Positions 42,604 to 51,229 of a stretch of DNA of 56,468 bases are shown here, piece by piece. Origin of the DNA: Bacteroidota bacterium (GTDB lineage: Bacteria > Chloroflexota > Anaerolineae > Aggregatilineales > Phototrophicaceae); contig JAPUDW010000278.1 in assembly GCA_027492915.1 (NCBI GenBank), forward strand, positions 1-56,468, given 5' to 3'. The translations under genes were made by a program, and so were the position numbers. The first letter of the stretch is position 1, and each line of letters opens with the position of its first letter. The notes below the pieces were generated by a model. That model was not told the DNA's origin. It worked only from the letters and a program-made list of their open reading frames with translations, and made no database searches.

Positions 42604-43650
42604 CTACGCCCGCACTGCTTCCCACTTGATGTCCTTCAACACCGCTTGAATCAACTTCAGCGTGTTAGCGTAGTCGTCGCGGTTGAGGTAGGTGTTGGGC
42701 GCGTGGATATAACGACAGGGCATCGAAATCACCGCCGAGGGAATACCCGCGTTGGCACGGTGAATTGCACCTGCGTCCGTGCCGCCACCCAGCGAGGTTT
42801 TAAGCTGATACGGGATTTTGTTCTTCTCGGCGGTCGAGCGCAAGAAACCCAGCAGTTGCGGCGGCACGATCAGCGAGCTATCCATCACCGTCAACGCGGG
42901 GCCATCACCCAAGCGGCAAACGGCGTTCGGCGAGATGGTGTCGTCTACTTCGGCAATCGGGTTGGGAATATCGTTGGCAGTCGTGCCTTCCAACGCGAAA
43001 CCGACATCGGGGTTCAAACGCTGCGCCGCGACCTTCGCCCCGCGCAAGCCGAGTTCTTCCTGCACGGTAAAGGCTGCCAGCACATCGACCGGATAGGGGC
43101 CACCCTGCAAAATATCAACGAGCAGTGAACAGCCAACGCGGTCATCGAAGGCTTTACCGCGCAGCATCTTCTCGCCAATTTCCATATATTGGCTGTCGAA
43201 GGCGATGCGGTCGCCGACCTTCACCTTGCCGCCAACTTCATCCTTGCTGCTGCCGCCGATGTCGATGCGCAGATCAGACAATTTGACCGCGTTATTGTTA
43301 CCACCGGACTTGTGAATCGGTGTCCAGATGACAACACCCGTCACCTGTTCTTTGCCAATTTTCACCCGCAGCGACGGAACCATACGCTCGTCGATGCCGC
43401 CGACGTTGGTGAATTTAATCAGGCCGTCACTGCCGATAGCCGTGACCATGAAACCGATCTCGTCCATGTGGGCATCGAGCATGACGCGCGGACGGTTTTT
43501 GCCCGTGCCTTTTTTAATGGCAGTGACGTTGCCCATCGCGTCGATGGTGATATCGGTCACATGCCCTTCTATCGCCTTGAGGATAATCTCGCGGACGGCA
43601 TCTTCGTTACCGGAAACACCGATTGCTTCTGACAATTCTTTTAAAATCAT
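42604..43650 (-). CDS. M42 family metallo-aminopeptidase, paralogue 2
   Basis: A 348-residue M42 enzyme. LDAHMDEIGF, KAFDDRVGC, TVQEELGLRG and PCRYIHAPNTYLN hold the zinc ligands and base. FALEGTTAND has Glu in place of the Asp seen in the other two copies, a normal variant for metal ligation. It closely follows the SH3-like gene (36 bp) and precedes the PIN gene. The three paralogues differ enough that they probably have different peptide specificities (inference). Confidence 0.93.
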   Translation of the reverse strand: MILKELSEAIGVSGNEDAVREIILKAIEGHVTDITIDAMGNVTAIKKGTGKNRPRVMLDAHMDEIGFMVTAIGSDGLIKFTNVGGIDERMVPSLRVKIGKEQVTGVVIWTPIHKSGGNNNAVKLSDLRIDIGGSSKDEVGGKVKVGDRIAFDSQYMEIGEKMLRGKAFDDRVGCSLLVDILQGGPYPVDVLAAFTVQEELGLRGAKVAAQRLNPDVGFALEGTTANDIPNPIAEVDDTISPNAVCRLGDGPALTVMDSSLIVPPQLLGFLRSTAEKNKIPYQLKTSLGGGTDAGAIHRANAGIPSAVISMPCRYIHAPNTYLNRDDYANTLKLIQAVLKDIKWEAVRA

Positions 43651-43686
43651 GTGTTCATTCCTGAGATGTTGAAACGCATATCGATA

Positions 43687-44040
43687 TCACATTAGGTCGA
43701 GCGCGACACACTCCACCGGAACCCAACCGAACTCACGGCGCACATTTTGCACCCAATACCAACCGCTGCTCTCGTCAATAATCGTCAGGTTTTCGCCCAG
43801 CGTGACGGTTAGCTCAACCGCGTTGTAATCGCGCAGCAGAGTCGCCTTTTCGCCCTCGACCTCAACCCAACTTTCGGGTATCCAACCTTCTTTACCGTCA
43901 TCCGCAGTTCCCCACAGCCACGGGTAGCGGTCGTTCCACAGGTCGCGCTTGCTGATCTTCACGACAGCGCCTTTACGCACACGCAGCGGGTCATCATAGC
44001 TGCGCGTGTGGGATTTGACGACGCGACCAGAGCGAATCAC
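43687..44040 (-). CDS. Tandem SH3-like domain protein
   Basis: A 117-residue protein with two SH3-like beta modules: VVKSHTRSYDDPLRVRKG ... EGWIPESWVE, then LLRDYNAVELTVTLGENL ... FGWVPVECV. It has no signal peptide, so is cytosolic, unlike wall-binding SH3b proteins. Variant SH3 proteins of this kind have no agreed function. Its ATG overlaps the stop of M42 paralogue 3 by 4 bp, so it is translationally coupled; it may dock to the peptidase particle (inference). Confidence 0.85.
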   Translation of the reverse strand: MIRSGRVVKSHTRSYDDPLRVRKGAVVKISKRDLWNDRYPWLWGTADDGKEGWIPESWVEVEGEKATLLRDYNAVELTVTLGENLTIIDESSGWYWVQNVRREFGWVPVECVALDLM

Positions 44041-45119
44041 GCTTCAGCCGCAGCTTTCAGGTCGCTATACGAAATCGTCTGCATAAAGTCGGCGTCGAGG
44101 CTGGCGATGAAGTGCGCCATCAAGCGCCCTGCCCGTTCAATGTCGCGCAGATCAATGGTCTCCACGGGCGAGTGCATATTGCGCAGCGGGATTTCGAGCA
44201 GCGCGGTGGGTATGCCTTCCTGCGCCACTTGAATAGCCCACGCATCGGTACCGCTGGCACCGGGGATAACATCGTCCTGAATTTTAATCTCGTGAATACG
44301 GGCGGTTTCTTTAATTTTATCCAGCAGCTTAGGATGGAAGTTCGGCCCGATGCCAATCCCCGGCCCACCGCCCATCTCGCAGGCACTTTCGGCATCAATA
44401 CCGGGCTGCGGGGCAAAGGTCACGTCGAGCGCAATGGCAATATCAGGGTTGATGTGGAAGGCGGCGGTGGTTGCACCAATCAAGCCGGTTTCTTCCTGCA
44501 CGGTCGCAGCCGCATACACGTCCCACTGATGATGCATCCCTTGCAGCGCATCAAGGCAAACCGTTACCGCCGCGACACACGCACGGTCATCCATCGCCTT
44601 CCCCGCAACCTTCTTACCGTTGAGGTCGATCATCGGCGCATCGGGGGTAATCAGGTCGCCAATTTGCACGAGTTCCGCAACCTCGGCAGCAGGTAAGCCG
44701 ACATCAATCACCAATTCGTCGAACGTCGGGTATTTCTTGCGGGCATCTGCCTTCAGCAAATGCGGCGGCACGGTGGAGACAATCCCCGGCAGCGAGCGGC
44801 GACCGTGAACCATCACCGTTTGCGCCATCAAAATGCGCGCATCGACACCGCTGATACGGTGAACATAAATGAAGCCATCAACGACATCGCGCACCATCAT
44901 GCCGATTTCGTCCATGTGTGCCGCCAGCATAATTTTACGGGCGGGTTTCGTGGGCTTGGTGGCGGGTTTGATGCCGATTAAGCTGCCGAGCTTATCCTGC
45001 TCCATACGGCTGGTCAGGGGCTGCCATACGCTGCGGATAATCTCGCGGATCGGCCCCTCGTGACCGGAAGGCGCATGAGCATCGACCAGTGATCTTAAGT
45101 GTTCCTTCACGTCTAACAA
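44037..45119 (-). CDS. M42 family metallo-aminopeptidase, paralogue 3
   Basis: A 360-residue M42 enzyme, first gene of the operon. LAAHMDEIGM, KAMDDRACV, ATVQEETGLIG, ALDVTFAPQPGID and PLRNMHSPVE carry the expected ligands. The catalytic residue sets are complete. TTG is the likely start, with GAGGAG upstream at a normal spacing. The operon order is M42-SH3-M42-PIN-DUF5071-M42 with gaps of -4 to 100 bp. Confidence 0.92.
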   Translation of the reverse strand: MLDVKEHLRSLVDAHAPSGHEGPIREIIRSVWQPLTSRMEQDKLGSLIGIKPATKPTKPARKIMLAAHMDEIGMMVRDVVDGFIYVHRISGVDARILMAQTVMVHGRRSLPGIVSTVPPHLLKADARKKYPTFDELVIDVGLPAAEVAELVQIGDLITPDAPMIDLNGKKVAGKAMDDRACVAAVTVCLDALQGMHHQWDVYAAATVQEETGLIGATTAAFHINPDIAIALDVTFAPQPGIDAESACEMGGGPGIGIGPNFHPKLLDKIKETARIHEIKIQDDVIPGASGTDAWAIQVAQEGIPTALLEIPLRNMHSPVETIDLRDIERAGRLMAHFIASLDADFMQTISYSDLKAAAEA

Positions 45120-45172
45120 AGAAGTTCTCCTCGTTTTATCAGATTACATTCGCCACGCCTGATCGGTTCAAA

Positions 45173-45703
45173 TTAAGGCGGTGGCGCTTCAACGGTCGTA
45201 TCTTCAAAAGGCAGTGGTGTTATCGACGGCGGCACGACCACCGGAACCTCGGTGTTCGTGGGAACCGGCGTAAAGGTCGGCGGCGGTGTAAACGTCGGCA
45301 AGGGCGCGTCGGTTGGGAACGGCGTTGCGGACGGTATCAACGTCAAGGTTGGCGCGAGGGTATCCACCGGAATAACCGGCACCAGATAGGGTGTCTCGGT
45401 CGGCGGAATATATTGTGTCGGTGGACGGTTAATCGGCACAAATTGGATCGGCGTGGGCTGCAATGGGCTGAGCAGCGACGGCGTTAGGCCAATGCGTGTG
45501 ACGGTTGGCAGGCCGACTGTGGGCGTAATATTCGCGCCAATCGGGGTGGTGGTCGCGGTGGGGATGGCAGAGGCGCGTGGGCCAGCGGTACCCCAGAGAA
45601 AAAACCCGATGCAGTAAAACGGTGTTGTCATCAAGATGATGATAAACAACACGATGCGAATGTTCCGCTGGCGGTTAGCGGTGTTGGTGACGGCATCAAA
45701 CAT
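45173..45703 (-). CDS. Single-pass membrane protein with Thr/Pro-rich exterior, paralogue 1
   Basis: A 176-residue protein. Residues 16-37 form one membrane helix (IRIVLFIIILMTTPFYCIGF) followed by FLWGTAGP. The rest is low-complexity Thr/Pro (TPPPTFTPVPTNTEVPVV) and probably extends outside the cell. The PFYCxGFFLWGTA junction is shared with the next gene, which is a paralogue. No known family. Function unknown. Confidence 0.7.
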   Translation of the reverse strand: MFDAVTNTANRQRNIRIVLFIIILMTTPFYCIGFFLWGTAGPRASAIPTATTTPIGANITPTVGLPTVTRIGLTPSLLSPLQPTPIQFVPINRPPTQYIPPTETPYLVPVIPVDTLAPTLTLIPSATPFPTDAPLPTFTPPPTFTPVPTNTEVPVVVPPSITPLPFEDTTVEAPPP

Positions 45704-45750
45704 AACACAATCCTAGTCATCCAAAATCGAGTGCTAACTATAGCACAAAA

Positions 45751-45773
45751 AAGGCACGCCGCCGCGTGCCTTT
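45751..45773 (-). terminator. Terminator after the second paralogue
   Basis: AAGGCACGC and GCGTGCCTT form a 9-bp stem around CGCC; on the minus strand TTTTTTG follows. It separates the two paralogues. Confidence 0.85.
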
Positions 45774-45797
45774 GGTCTGCGATTGTACTACGACAAC

Positions 45798-46271
45798 CTA
45801 GTTGTCGAATGGCAGCGGCGTATTCGTAATCGCTGGCTGCGTGGGCGGCGGCGGGTTGGTCGGCTGCGGTGGGTTCGTCGGTGGCGGCGGATTGGTCGGG
45901 ACGACAATCGGCGGTGTGGGCGACAAATAGCGCGTCGGCACCATCAAGGTTGGCATCACCTGCGTCGGAAAGCCGTTATCCTGTGTCGGGAATTGGGGTG
46001 TAATGCCCAAGGGAGTCACGCTGGGGAAAAAGCCGCCCAGTGGTGTGGCGGTTGGGTCAAGCGGCGTGGCGGTAATCACCAACGGGCCAGCGGTGGTGGG
46101 TGTCGGCGTGGGAGTGCGCTGCGGGGCGGTTCCCCACAGGAAAAAGCCAGCACAGTAGAACGGCACCGTGATCGCGATAATCGTACCGAGGGCGATACGC
46201 CAATTTTTACGTCGTGTTTCAGCCGCAAGCCGCTGTGAATTACTCACCCTACTACCCTCCACTAAGCCCAT
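45798..46271 (-). CDS. Single-pass membrane protein with Thr/Pro-rich exterior, paralogue 2
   Basis: A 157-residue protein with a membrane helix at about residues 24-46 (IALGTIIAITVPFYCAGF) then FLWGTAPQ and a Pro/Thr/Asn-rich tail (PPPPTNPPQPTNPPPPT). Same design and junction sequence as its neighbour at 45173-45703. It starts 24 bp after the Elp3 stop on the same strand, so may share its transcript. Function unknown. Confidence 0.7.
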   Translation of the reverse strand: MGLVEGSRVSNSQRLAAETRRKNWRIALGTIIAITVPFYCAGFFLWGTAPQRTPTPTPTTAGPLVITATPLDPTATPLGGFFPSVTPLGITPQFPTQDNGFPTQVMPTLMVPTRYLSPTPPIVVPTNPPPPTNPPQPTNPPPPTQPAITNTPLPFDN

Positions 46272-46295
46272 TCACAAACCCAACTATAGCACATC

Positions 46296-48113
46296 TCACA
46301 GGGTTCGCACCTGATACAAGTGACCATCGGTGAAGCCGCGTTTGCGGTAATATTCGCGGGTGCCGATGGCGGAGATAACCGCAAGGCGCGAATAGCCCTT
46401 TTCACGGGCGAGTTCGACAGCCCGTTCGATCAACTGTTTGCCGAGGCCGAGATGCTGCGCACGTCCGGCTTCACTGGCACCAAGTTCAAGCGACTGCCCG
46501 TAGACGTGGATTTCGCGGATCATGGCGGCATCAGCCAGTTCGTCGGTGATGGCAGGTTCTTTGGGCAGCGACAGGCGCAAGAAGCCAGCAATATCACGGT
46601 TGGCGGTGATGTACTGCAAGAACACTTCGTCGGTGCAGCCACCGTCATACCACAACTCGTCGAGGTGCAAATCAACCGCATCGACGGCTTTGAAGCGGAC
46701 TTCACGGGCACGAATGTCGCGGCTGCGTTCACCAACACGGGTCAGCTCGTTTTCGACGATCTGGCGGAAGTTGGTCATCTGGTTGCCGACGACAATATCC
46801 GTCGAAGGAATATCACGGATGACACGGGTCAGGCGGTTATATTCGGGCGTGAGCATGAAGCTGGCGGTCAGCACATGCAGCAGTTCTTCATGGGTATAGG
46901 GCTTCCAACTGCCATCCTGATAACGCTGCATCAGTTCGGCACTGTCGATCAGCGAACACGGATACACCTTGAGTTCGTCAGGGCGAAAGTCGGGGTCGTC
47001 AAACATCAGCTTGTAATCGGCAATATCGGCATCGGGTGATGAGCCGTACAGATTGGGCATCCAGTGGGCGTGAATTTTGAAGCCGGCTTGACGCAGCAGC
47101 TTGACAGCACGGCGGGTGGCAGCGACTTTGTGACCCCGTTTATTGAGCTTCAGCACGTTGTCATTCAGGCTTTGGAAGCCGATTTGCACTTTGGTGCAGC
47201 CGAGGCGTCGAACCCGTAAGACTTCTTCAACACTGATGTGGTCAGGACGAGTTTCGATGACCAAGCCTACGCTGCGGCAGGGTGCGGATTCATTCTCAAG
47301 GTGGGCAGATTCAAGTTCTTCCCAAGTGGCGAATTCATCCACCGGAGAACGTTCGATTTCACCACGGCTGATGGCCTGAGCCATATCAGTTGAACGCAGC
47401 ATTTCATCTTTGTAGACCATCTGCACAACATGGTTATAACGCTTTTCGATGTGCAAACCGTCGATAGTGGCGGTGGTGGTGTTGCGGTCGGGGTGAAGCT
47501 GCGACTTTTCGAGCAGGGCATCCGTAACAGCTTGGCGACCATCAATGCCTTTGCCGAAGTCGTGCATGGCATCGAAAATACGTTTGACGAACCAGATCTG
47601 GTAACTTTCGGGGTAAAACGACCAAGTACCACCGAGGACGATGATCTCAATTTTGTCGGTGGGGTGACCGGTGTTGTGATAACTTTGCAGGCGGGTATAG
47701 GTCTGCAAGTACGGGTCAAAGCTGTTTTGTTCGGCACGTTGAGCACCGGGTTCGTCGGAGAGGTAGCTTTTGGGCATCCGAACATCGTTGGGGCAAAAGA
47801 TACATTCACCGGGGCAAGGGAACGGCTTAGTAAGAACGGTTACGGGTGTGACACCGGAACTGGTACGAACGGGTTTGCGGCGAAGGCGTTCAAGGACGGA
47901 TTGTTCGTAAGGCGGCAGGGAGTCACCAGCGAAGGCACGGTAGGCCGAGATGAGTTCATCACGGCTGTAAGTACCATCATGACCTTTGGGATAGTCACGA
48001 AGAAGCTGGTCAAGCTGTTTGCGTGATAAATCCGGTTGGGTGACGACGGCGGTGAGGATTTTGAGCAGCGGTTCACGGTGCTGCTGTAGGTCAATGGTCG
48101 TTTTATGACTCAT
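46296..48113 (-). CDS. Elp3-like tRNA uridine-34 modification enzyme (radical SAM + GNAT)
   Basis: A 605-residue bacterial Elp3. The radical-SAM cluster cysteines lie in KPFPCPGECIFCPND (about residues 100-115), with VLGGTWSFYPESYQ, IETRPDHISVEEVLRVRRLG and KIHAHWMPNLYGSSP following. The C-terminal GNAT domain (about 470-605) has HLGLGKQLIERAVELA and GTREYYRKRGF. In archaea and eukaryotes Elp3 adds carboxymethyl to U34 of tRNA wobble bases; single-subunit bacterial forms are known in Chloroflexota relatives. It stands alone without other Elongator subunits, as expected for bacteria. Confidence 0.95.
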   Translation of the reverse strand: MSHKTTIDLQQHREPLLKILTAVVTQPDLSRKQLDQLLRDYPKGHDGTYSRDELISAYRAFAGDSLPPYEQSVLERLRRKPVRTSSGVTPVTVLTKPFPCPGECIFCPNDVRMPKSYLSDEPGAQRAEQNSFDPYLQTYTRLQSYHNTGHPTDKIEIIVLGGTWSFYPESYQIWFVKRIFDAMHDFGKGIDGRQAVTDALLEKSQLHPDRNTTTATIDGLHIEKRYNHVVQMVYKDEMLRSTDMAQAISRGEIERSPVDEFATWEELESAHLENESAPCRSVGLVIETRPDHISVEEVLRVRRLGCTKVQIGFQSLNDNVLKLNKRGHKVAATRRAVKLLRQAGFKIHAHWMPNLYGSSPDADIADYKLMFDDPDFRPDELKVYPCSLIDSAELMQRYQDGSWKPYTHEELLHVLTASFMLTPEYNRLTRVIRDIPSTDIVVGNQMTNFRQIVENELTRVGERSRDIRAREVRFKAVDAVDLHLDELWYDGGCTDEVFLQYITANRDIAGFLRLSLPKEPAITDELADAAMIREIHVYGQSLELGASEAGRAQHLGLGKQLIERAVELAREKGYSRLAVISAIGTREYYRKRGFTDGHLYQVRTL

Positions 48114-48443
48114 TAGCGTCCAGTAAAAGTAGTTGTCCTTATGCGGTTGATTCTAGCAGAGACGATGGACAAAATGTAGCGTTGTACCTGATAAACAGGT
48201 GATAACAGGCAACATTAAGAATAGCATTACAAATACAATGCGATTGAACCGCCAAGACACAGAGAACACAGAGGGTTAAGTAACAAAAAAAGGTCGCCAG
48301 AGGAATAATGTAGGTGAGAGGGTGCAAAAAGCAGGGAACACGGTTAGGGAAAACAAACCAGAGGGAAACGGGAAGTAAATAAAAGGCGTGTATATTAAAG
48401 GCAGGAATATTTTTCACTATTCATGAAAGATATTTGATTAGAA
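48114..48443. other. Gene-free spacer with 9-bp-period tract
   Basis: Between Elp3 and the membrane protein gene. CGCCAAGACACAGAGAACAC (48250 region) resembles the period-9 tract at 5893-5910. No promoter pair or RNA gene was convincing. The open frame on the minus strand here is not credible. Confidence 0.4.
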
Positions 48444-48947
48444 ATGGAACCTCTACAACTTGATCGTGACAAACTATCTTTTTTAAGTCACGATTTTTCG
48501 ATTGATGTTCCCTTGCCCATATCAGATGTCATCGACAAGTTAGAGTCTGCTGTGACTACCCGGCCATTGGAAAAACCTAAGAATTCCCTTCTAAAAATTG
48601 CCGCGCTTCATCATGAAAGTTACTTATTTTCATTTGAGGGGTTAGGCGTTTTAGGCTCATTATATTTTCGTGGTGTCCTAGAGCCCATTGATCAAAACAA
48701 AACGACTGTCAAAGGATTTGCTCGCCTATCCAATACGTCACTTTTGAAAAATGCTTTTATGATTCTGATTACGCTGTTGTTTATTAGCCTCCCGTATCTA
48801 TCAATTGTGTTTCTGGTATTTACGGTGTCTAGCCTCTATTTCGACATAAGGCTATTACGGAATGCAGCTAACGTTTTAGAAAAAGTATTTGAGTCAAATC
48901 GGTCGAGAGGGAGTCGGTATAAAGGCGGAGGGTTTGGCTTACTGTAG
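48444..48947 (+). CDS. Hypothetical membrane protein
   Basis: A 167-residue protein. Residues 1-100 are soluble and mixed alpha/beta; residues 104-137 hold two hydrophobic helices (FMILITLLFISLPYLSIVF and the following VFTVSSLYF). No family recognised. Its end is 3 bp from the end of the convergent toxin gene. AT-rich. Could be a small integral membrane protein of a transferred segment (inference). Confidence 0.55.
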   Translation: MEPLQLDRDKLSFLSHDFSIDVPLPISDVIDKLESAVTTRPLEKPKNSLLKIAALHHESYLFSFEGLGVLGSLYFRGVLEPIDQNKTTVKGFARLSNTSLLKNAFMILITLLFISLPYLSIVFLVFTVSSLYFDIRLLRNAANVLEKVFESNRSRGSRYKGGGFGLL

Positions 48948-48950
48948 AAA

Positions 48951-49295
48951 TTACTCTAGATCTTCGATTAGTCGTTTGACTGTTTCAGAGCTAATATCAG
49001 TCTGTTCAGTTTTGCTGTAAATCATAATCAGCGTCACTCTGACAGGTGTACGCACATAATAAATCACCCGATAGCCGCCACTTTTACCTTTTGGCACATC
49101 CGAATTTCGAACGCGAACTTTATAAACGGTATAACCTGTATGCTGGACTTTGTCGCCGGGTGTCTCGCCTCGTTCTAATTGCCTAATTAAACCTTGCACA
49201 TCCTCATAAGCATAGGAATATTTCTTGAAAAGCCGCTTGAGCTTTTTAACAAATGGCTCCGCAATTTCAACACGAATGGGGTGCTTAGTCGTCAC
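48951..49295 (-). CDS. RelE/ParE-like toxin
   Basis: A 114-residue protein with the RelE fold pattern: PFVKKLKRLFKKYSYAY at the start, TVYKVRVRNSDVPKGKSGGY in the middle, and RVIYYVRTPVRVTLIMIYSK, typical C-terminal strands. Such toxins cut mRNA at the ribosome or inhibit gyrase. GTG start, overlapping the upstream antitoxin gene by 11 bp, giving a standard antitoxin-first order. Active-site residues of the RelE type are not certain. Confidence 0.82.
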   Translation of the reverse strand: MTTKHPIRVEIAEPFVKKLKRLFKKYSYAYEDVQGLIRQLERGETPGDKVQHTGYTVYKVRVRNSDVPKGKSGGYRVIYYVRTPVRVTLIMIYSKTEQTDISSETVKRLIEDLE

Positions 49296-49521
49296 TATTT
49301 AGCGCATCCCACAATTCAGATGCAGGGATGGTTTGACCATTTTTAGCGGCCTGCCAACCCTGACGAAATTCTTCCATCAATTCTTCTTGTGTCTGCTCGT
49401 CCGCCGCGAGTGATAACAAATAATCACCCGCATTCGTGTAACCGTTTTCGTGTGCCAGCGCTTCTATACGATCATGTTCTGCGGCTGTCATATCAACCGT
49501 CAATACAACTTTGTCAGGCAT
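49285..49521 (-). CDS. Antitoxin, ribbon-helix-helix-like
   Basis: A 78-residue protein. VVLTVDMTAAEHDRIEALA is an N-terminal ribbon then helix as in RHH antitoxins, which bind DNA and autoregulate. The acidic C-terminus (LWDALNSDD) probably wraps the toxin. Overlaps the toxin gene by 11 bp. The small size and coupling support the call. Confidence 0.82.
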   Translation of the reverse strand: MPDKVVLTVDMTAAEHDRIEALAHENGYTNAGDYLLSLAADEQTQEELMEEFRQGWQAAKNGQTIPASELWDALNSDD

Positions 49522-49562
49522 ATGAAATACCTCAACTTATAAACTGACTCACATTATAACAT

Positions 49563-50114
49563 CTACACCCGCAGCACACTGCGAAAGCCCCGCGCCCCAT
49601 AGTACGATTCCGCACCGTTGTGGTAGACGAACACCGTGTCGTAGCGGCGGTCGGCGAATACCGACCCGCCGAGGTTGCGAATAGCTTCCGGCGTCTTAAT
49701 CCAGCTCGACGTTTTCAGGTCGAACTCGCCAAGTTTCTGCAAGGCGCGGTAATCGGCTTCGGTCAATAGTTCGACACCCATCGCCTCGGCCATGTTCACG
49801 GCGCTGTTCTTGGGCTTATGCTGTTTGCGTGCTTCCAACGCAGGTTGGTCGTAGCAGAAGCTTCTGCGCCCCGCAGGGCTTTCCGCCGAGCAGTCGTAAA
49901 AGAGATACGCGTCGGCCTTTTTGTCGTACCCGACGACATCCGGTTCGCCACCCGTATCTTCCATTTGGCTGAGCGACCAGAGTTTCGCGGGGTGCGCCTC
50001 CAATTTTGCCCGCACTTTCGCCCATTTGATGCCGTGGTGGCGGGTCATATTTTTCTCGAAGCGGATTTCCAAGAGTCCGAGCAGCGCTTCACGTTGGTCG
50101 GCTGGCAGTTCCAT
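49563..50114 (-). CDS. DUF4256 protein
   Basis: A 183-residue protein. LLEIRFEKNMTRHHGIKWAKV near the start, MEDTGGEPDVVGYD, YLFYDCSAESPAGRRSFCYD, GVELLTEADYRALQ and YHNGAESYYGARGFRSVLRV are characteristic of DUF4256 in order. Function unknown. Start at ATG 50114, with AAAGG upstream; a TTG at 50153 is possible but lengthens it beyond the family norm. Confidence 0.9.
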   Translation of the reverse strand: MELPADQREALLGLLEIRFEKNMTRHHGIKWAKVRAKLEAHPAKLWSLSQMEDTGGEPDVVGYDKKADAYLFYDCSAESPAGRRSFCYDQPALEARKQHKPKNSAVNMAEAMGVELLTEADYRALQKLGEFDLKTSSWIKTPEAIRNLGGSVFADRRYDTVFVYHNGAESYYGARGFRSVLRV

Positions 50115-50187
50115 AGCGGCTACCTTTCGCTGGTTAACAGCAAGATTTTTCAACCCATCGTAACAAACTTTCCGGAAAAGGAGTCGG

Positions 50188-51222
50188 TCATTTACCAGCA
50201 GTCAGTTTATCAAAGAGCGAGCGTGAAGGTGGTGTAGGCGTTTCTGGGGCAGAAACAATTTCAATATCGGGTAATTGATCGATGTCACTATCGCCGCCGT
50301 AAGCAAGCTGGTTCCCATTGGGGCTCCAATCGACCGCCCAGACGTGACCTTGATAATCGTAACTTTGCAGCAGCTGCCCGGTGGAAGCATCCCAAACTTG
50401 CATGAGGCCGTCGTAGCGAGCCACCGCTAATTTCTGACTATCAGGGCTCCAGCGGAGGTTCACAATGTCCGCTATATCGAGGTTATCTAGCAGTTTCCAT
50501 GATGCAGCGTCCCAAAGTCGAACCGTGTCATCATTACTAGTACTCGCCAGTTTCGTACCGTCCGGACTCCAGTCGACATCACGGATTGGGGCATCATGTC
50601 CACTGAGTGGGCTAATCTCTCGCGCACGGGACACATCAGCGATATGAATCTGAAAATCGACATCGCCGCCGCTTGCTAATAAAGTGCCATCAGGACTCCA
50701 GTCGATGGAGTAGCCGCCGATAGGTGCCGAACTTATGGTTTCGCCACTCAATGCATCGACGATACTTATTCCATTGCTATAGGCATCAGCAACCGCGATC
50801 TGGCTGCCATGTGGCTGCCACTTTACCGAGGACACACCCTGACCACCTTCGTTTGCAACCATCACGAGTTGACCCGTTTGGATATCCCAAACTCTTGTGC
50901 CAACACCTTCCAAACTCCCTGCGACGAGCTTTGTTCCTTCCGTGTTCCAATCGACCGAAGTGATCTGGCAGTGACTTCCAGAAAGTTCTTGGATGACTTG
51001 GCGGAAGTTTGCGTCAATAATCTGAACATCCACCATATCCGAATTGGGCTGGCAATCGCCCTTAATGCCCCTGCCCACCGCAATTTGGGTACCATCTGGG
51101 CTCCACGCAATCGACGTGATGACATATGGAGTTTCGCTTTGAGCCAATACATTTAGGCTAACGGGCAAAAAACTTAACACCATTAGGGCAATAAGCCATA
51201 AGCGTTGTGGACTAGCCACCAC
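50188..51222 (-). CDS. Secreted WD40 repeat protein
   Basis: A 344-residue protein. GTG 51222 is chosen with AGGGAA upstream; it then starts with a signal peptide (RLWLIALMVLSFLPVSLNVLAQ). The rest repeats the SxDxSPDGTxLA pattern: SIAWSPDGTQIAVG, SVDWNTEGTKLVAG, SVKWQPHGSQIAVA, SIDWSPDGTLLASG, DVDWSPDGTKLASTS, LRWSPDSQKLAVA and VDWSPNGNQLAYG, i.e. about seven blades of one propeller. It begins 8 bp after the amidohydrolase stop on the same strand. Role: probably extracellular protein interactions. Confidence 0.85.
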   Translation of the reverse strand: MVASPQRLWLIALMVLSFLPVSLNVLAQSETPYVITSIAWSPDGTQIAVGRGIKGDCQPNSDMVDVQIIDANFRQVIQELSGSHCQITSVDWNTEGTKLVAGSLEGVGTRVWDIQTGQLVMVANEGGQGVSSVKWQPHGSQIAVADAYSNGISIVDALSGETISSAPIGGYSIDWSPDGTLLASGGDVDFQIHIADVSRAREISPLSGHDAPIRDVDWSPDGTKLASTSNDDTVRLWDAASWKLLDNLDIADIVNLRWSPDSQKLAVARYDGLMQVWDASTGQLLQSYDYQGHVWAVDWSPNGNQLAYGGDSDIDQLPDIEIVSAPETPTPPSRSLFDKLTAGK

Positions 51223-51229
51223 TAATTCC

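Noticed and set aside
48139..48417. 92-codon minus-strand frame in the Elp3 upstream gap
   Set aside because: Composition atypical, covers period-9 repeat tract, no ribosome site.
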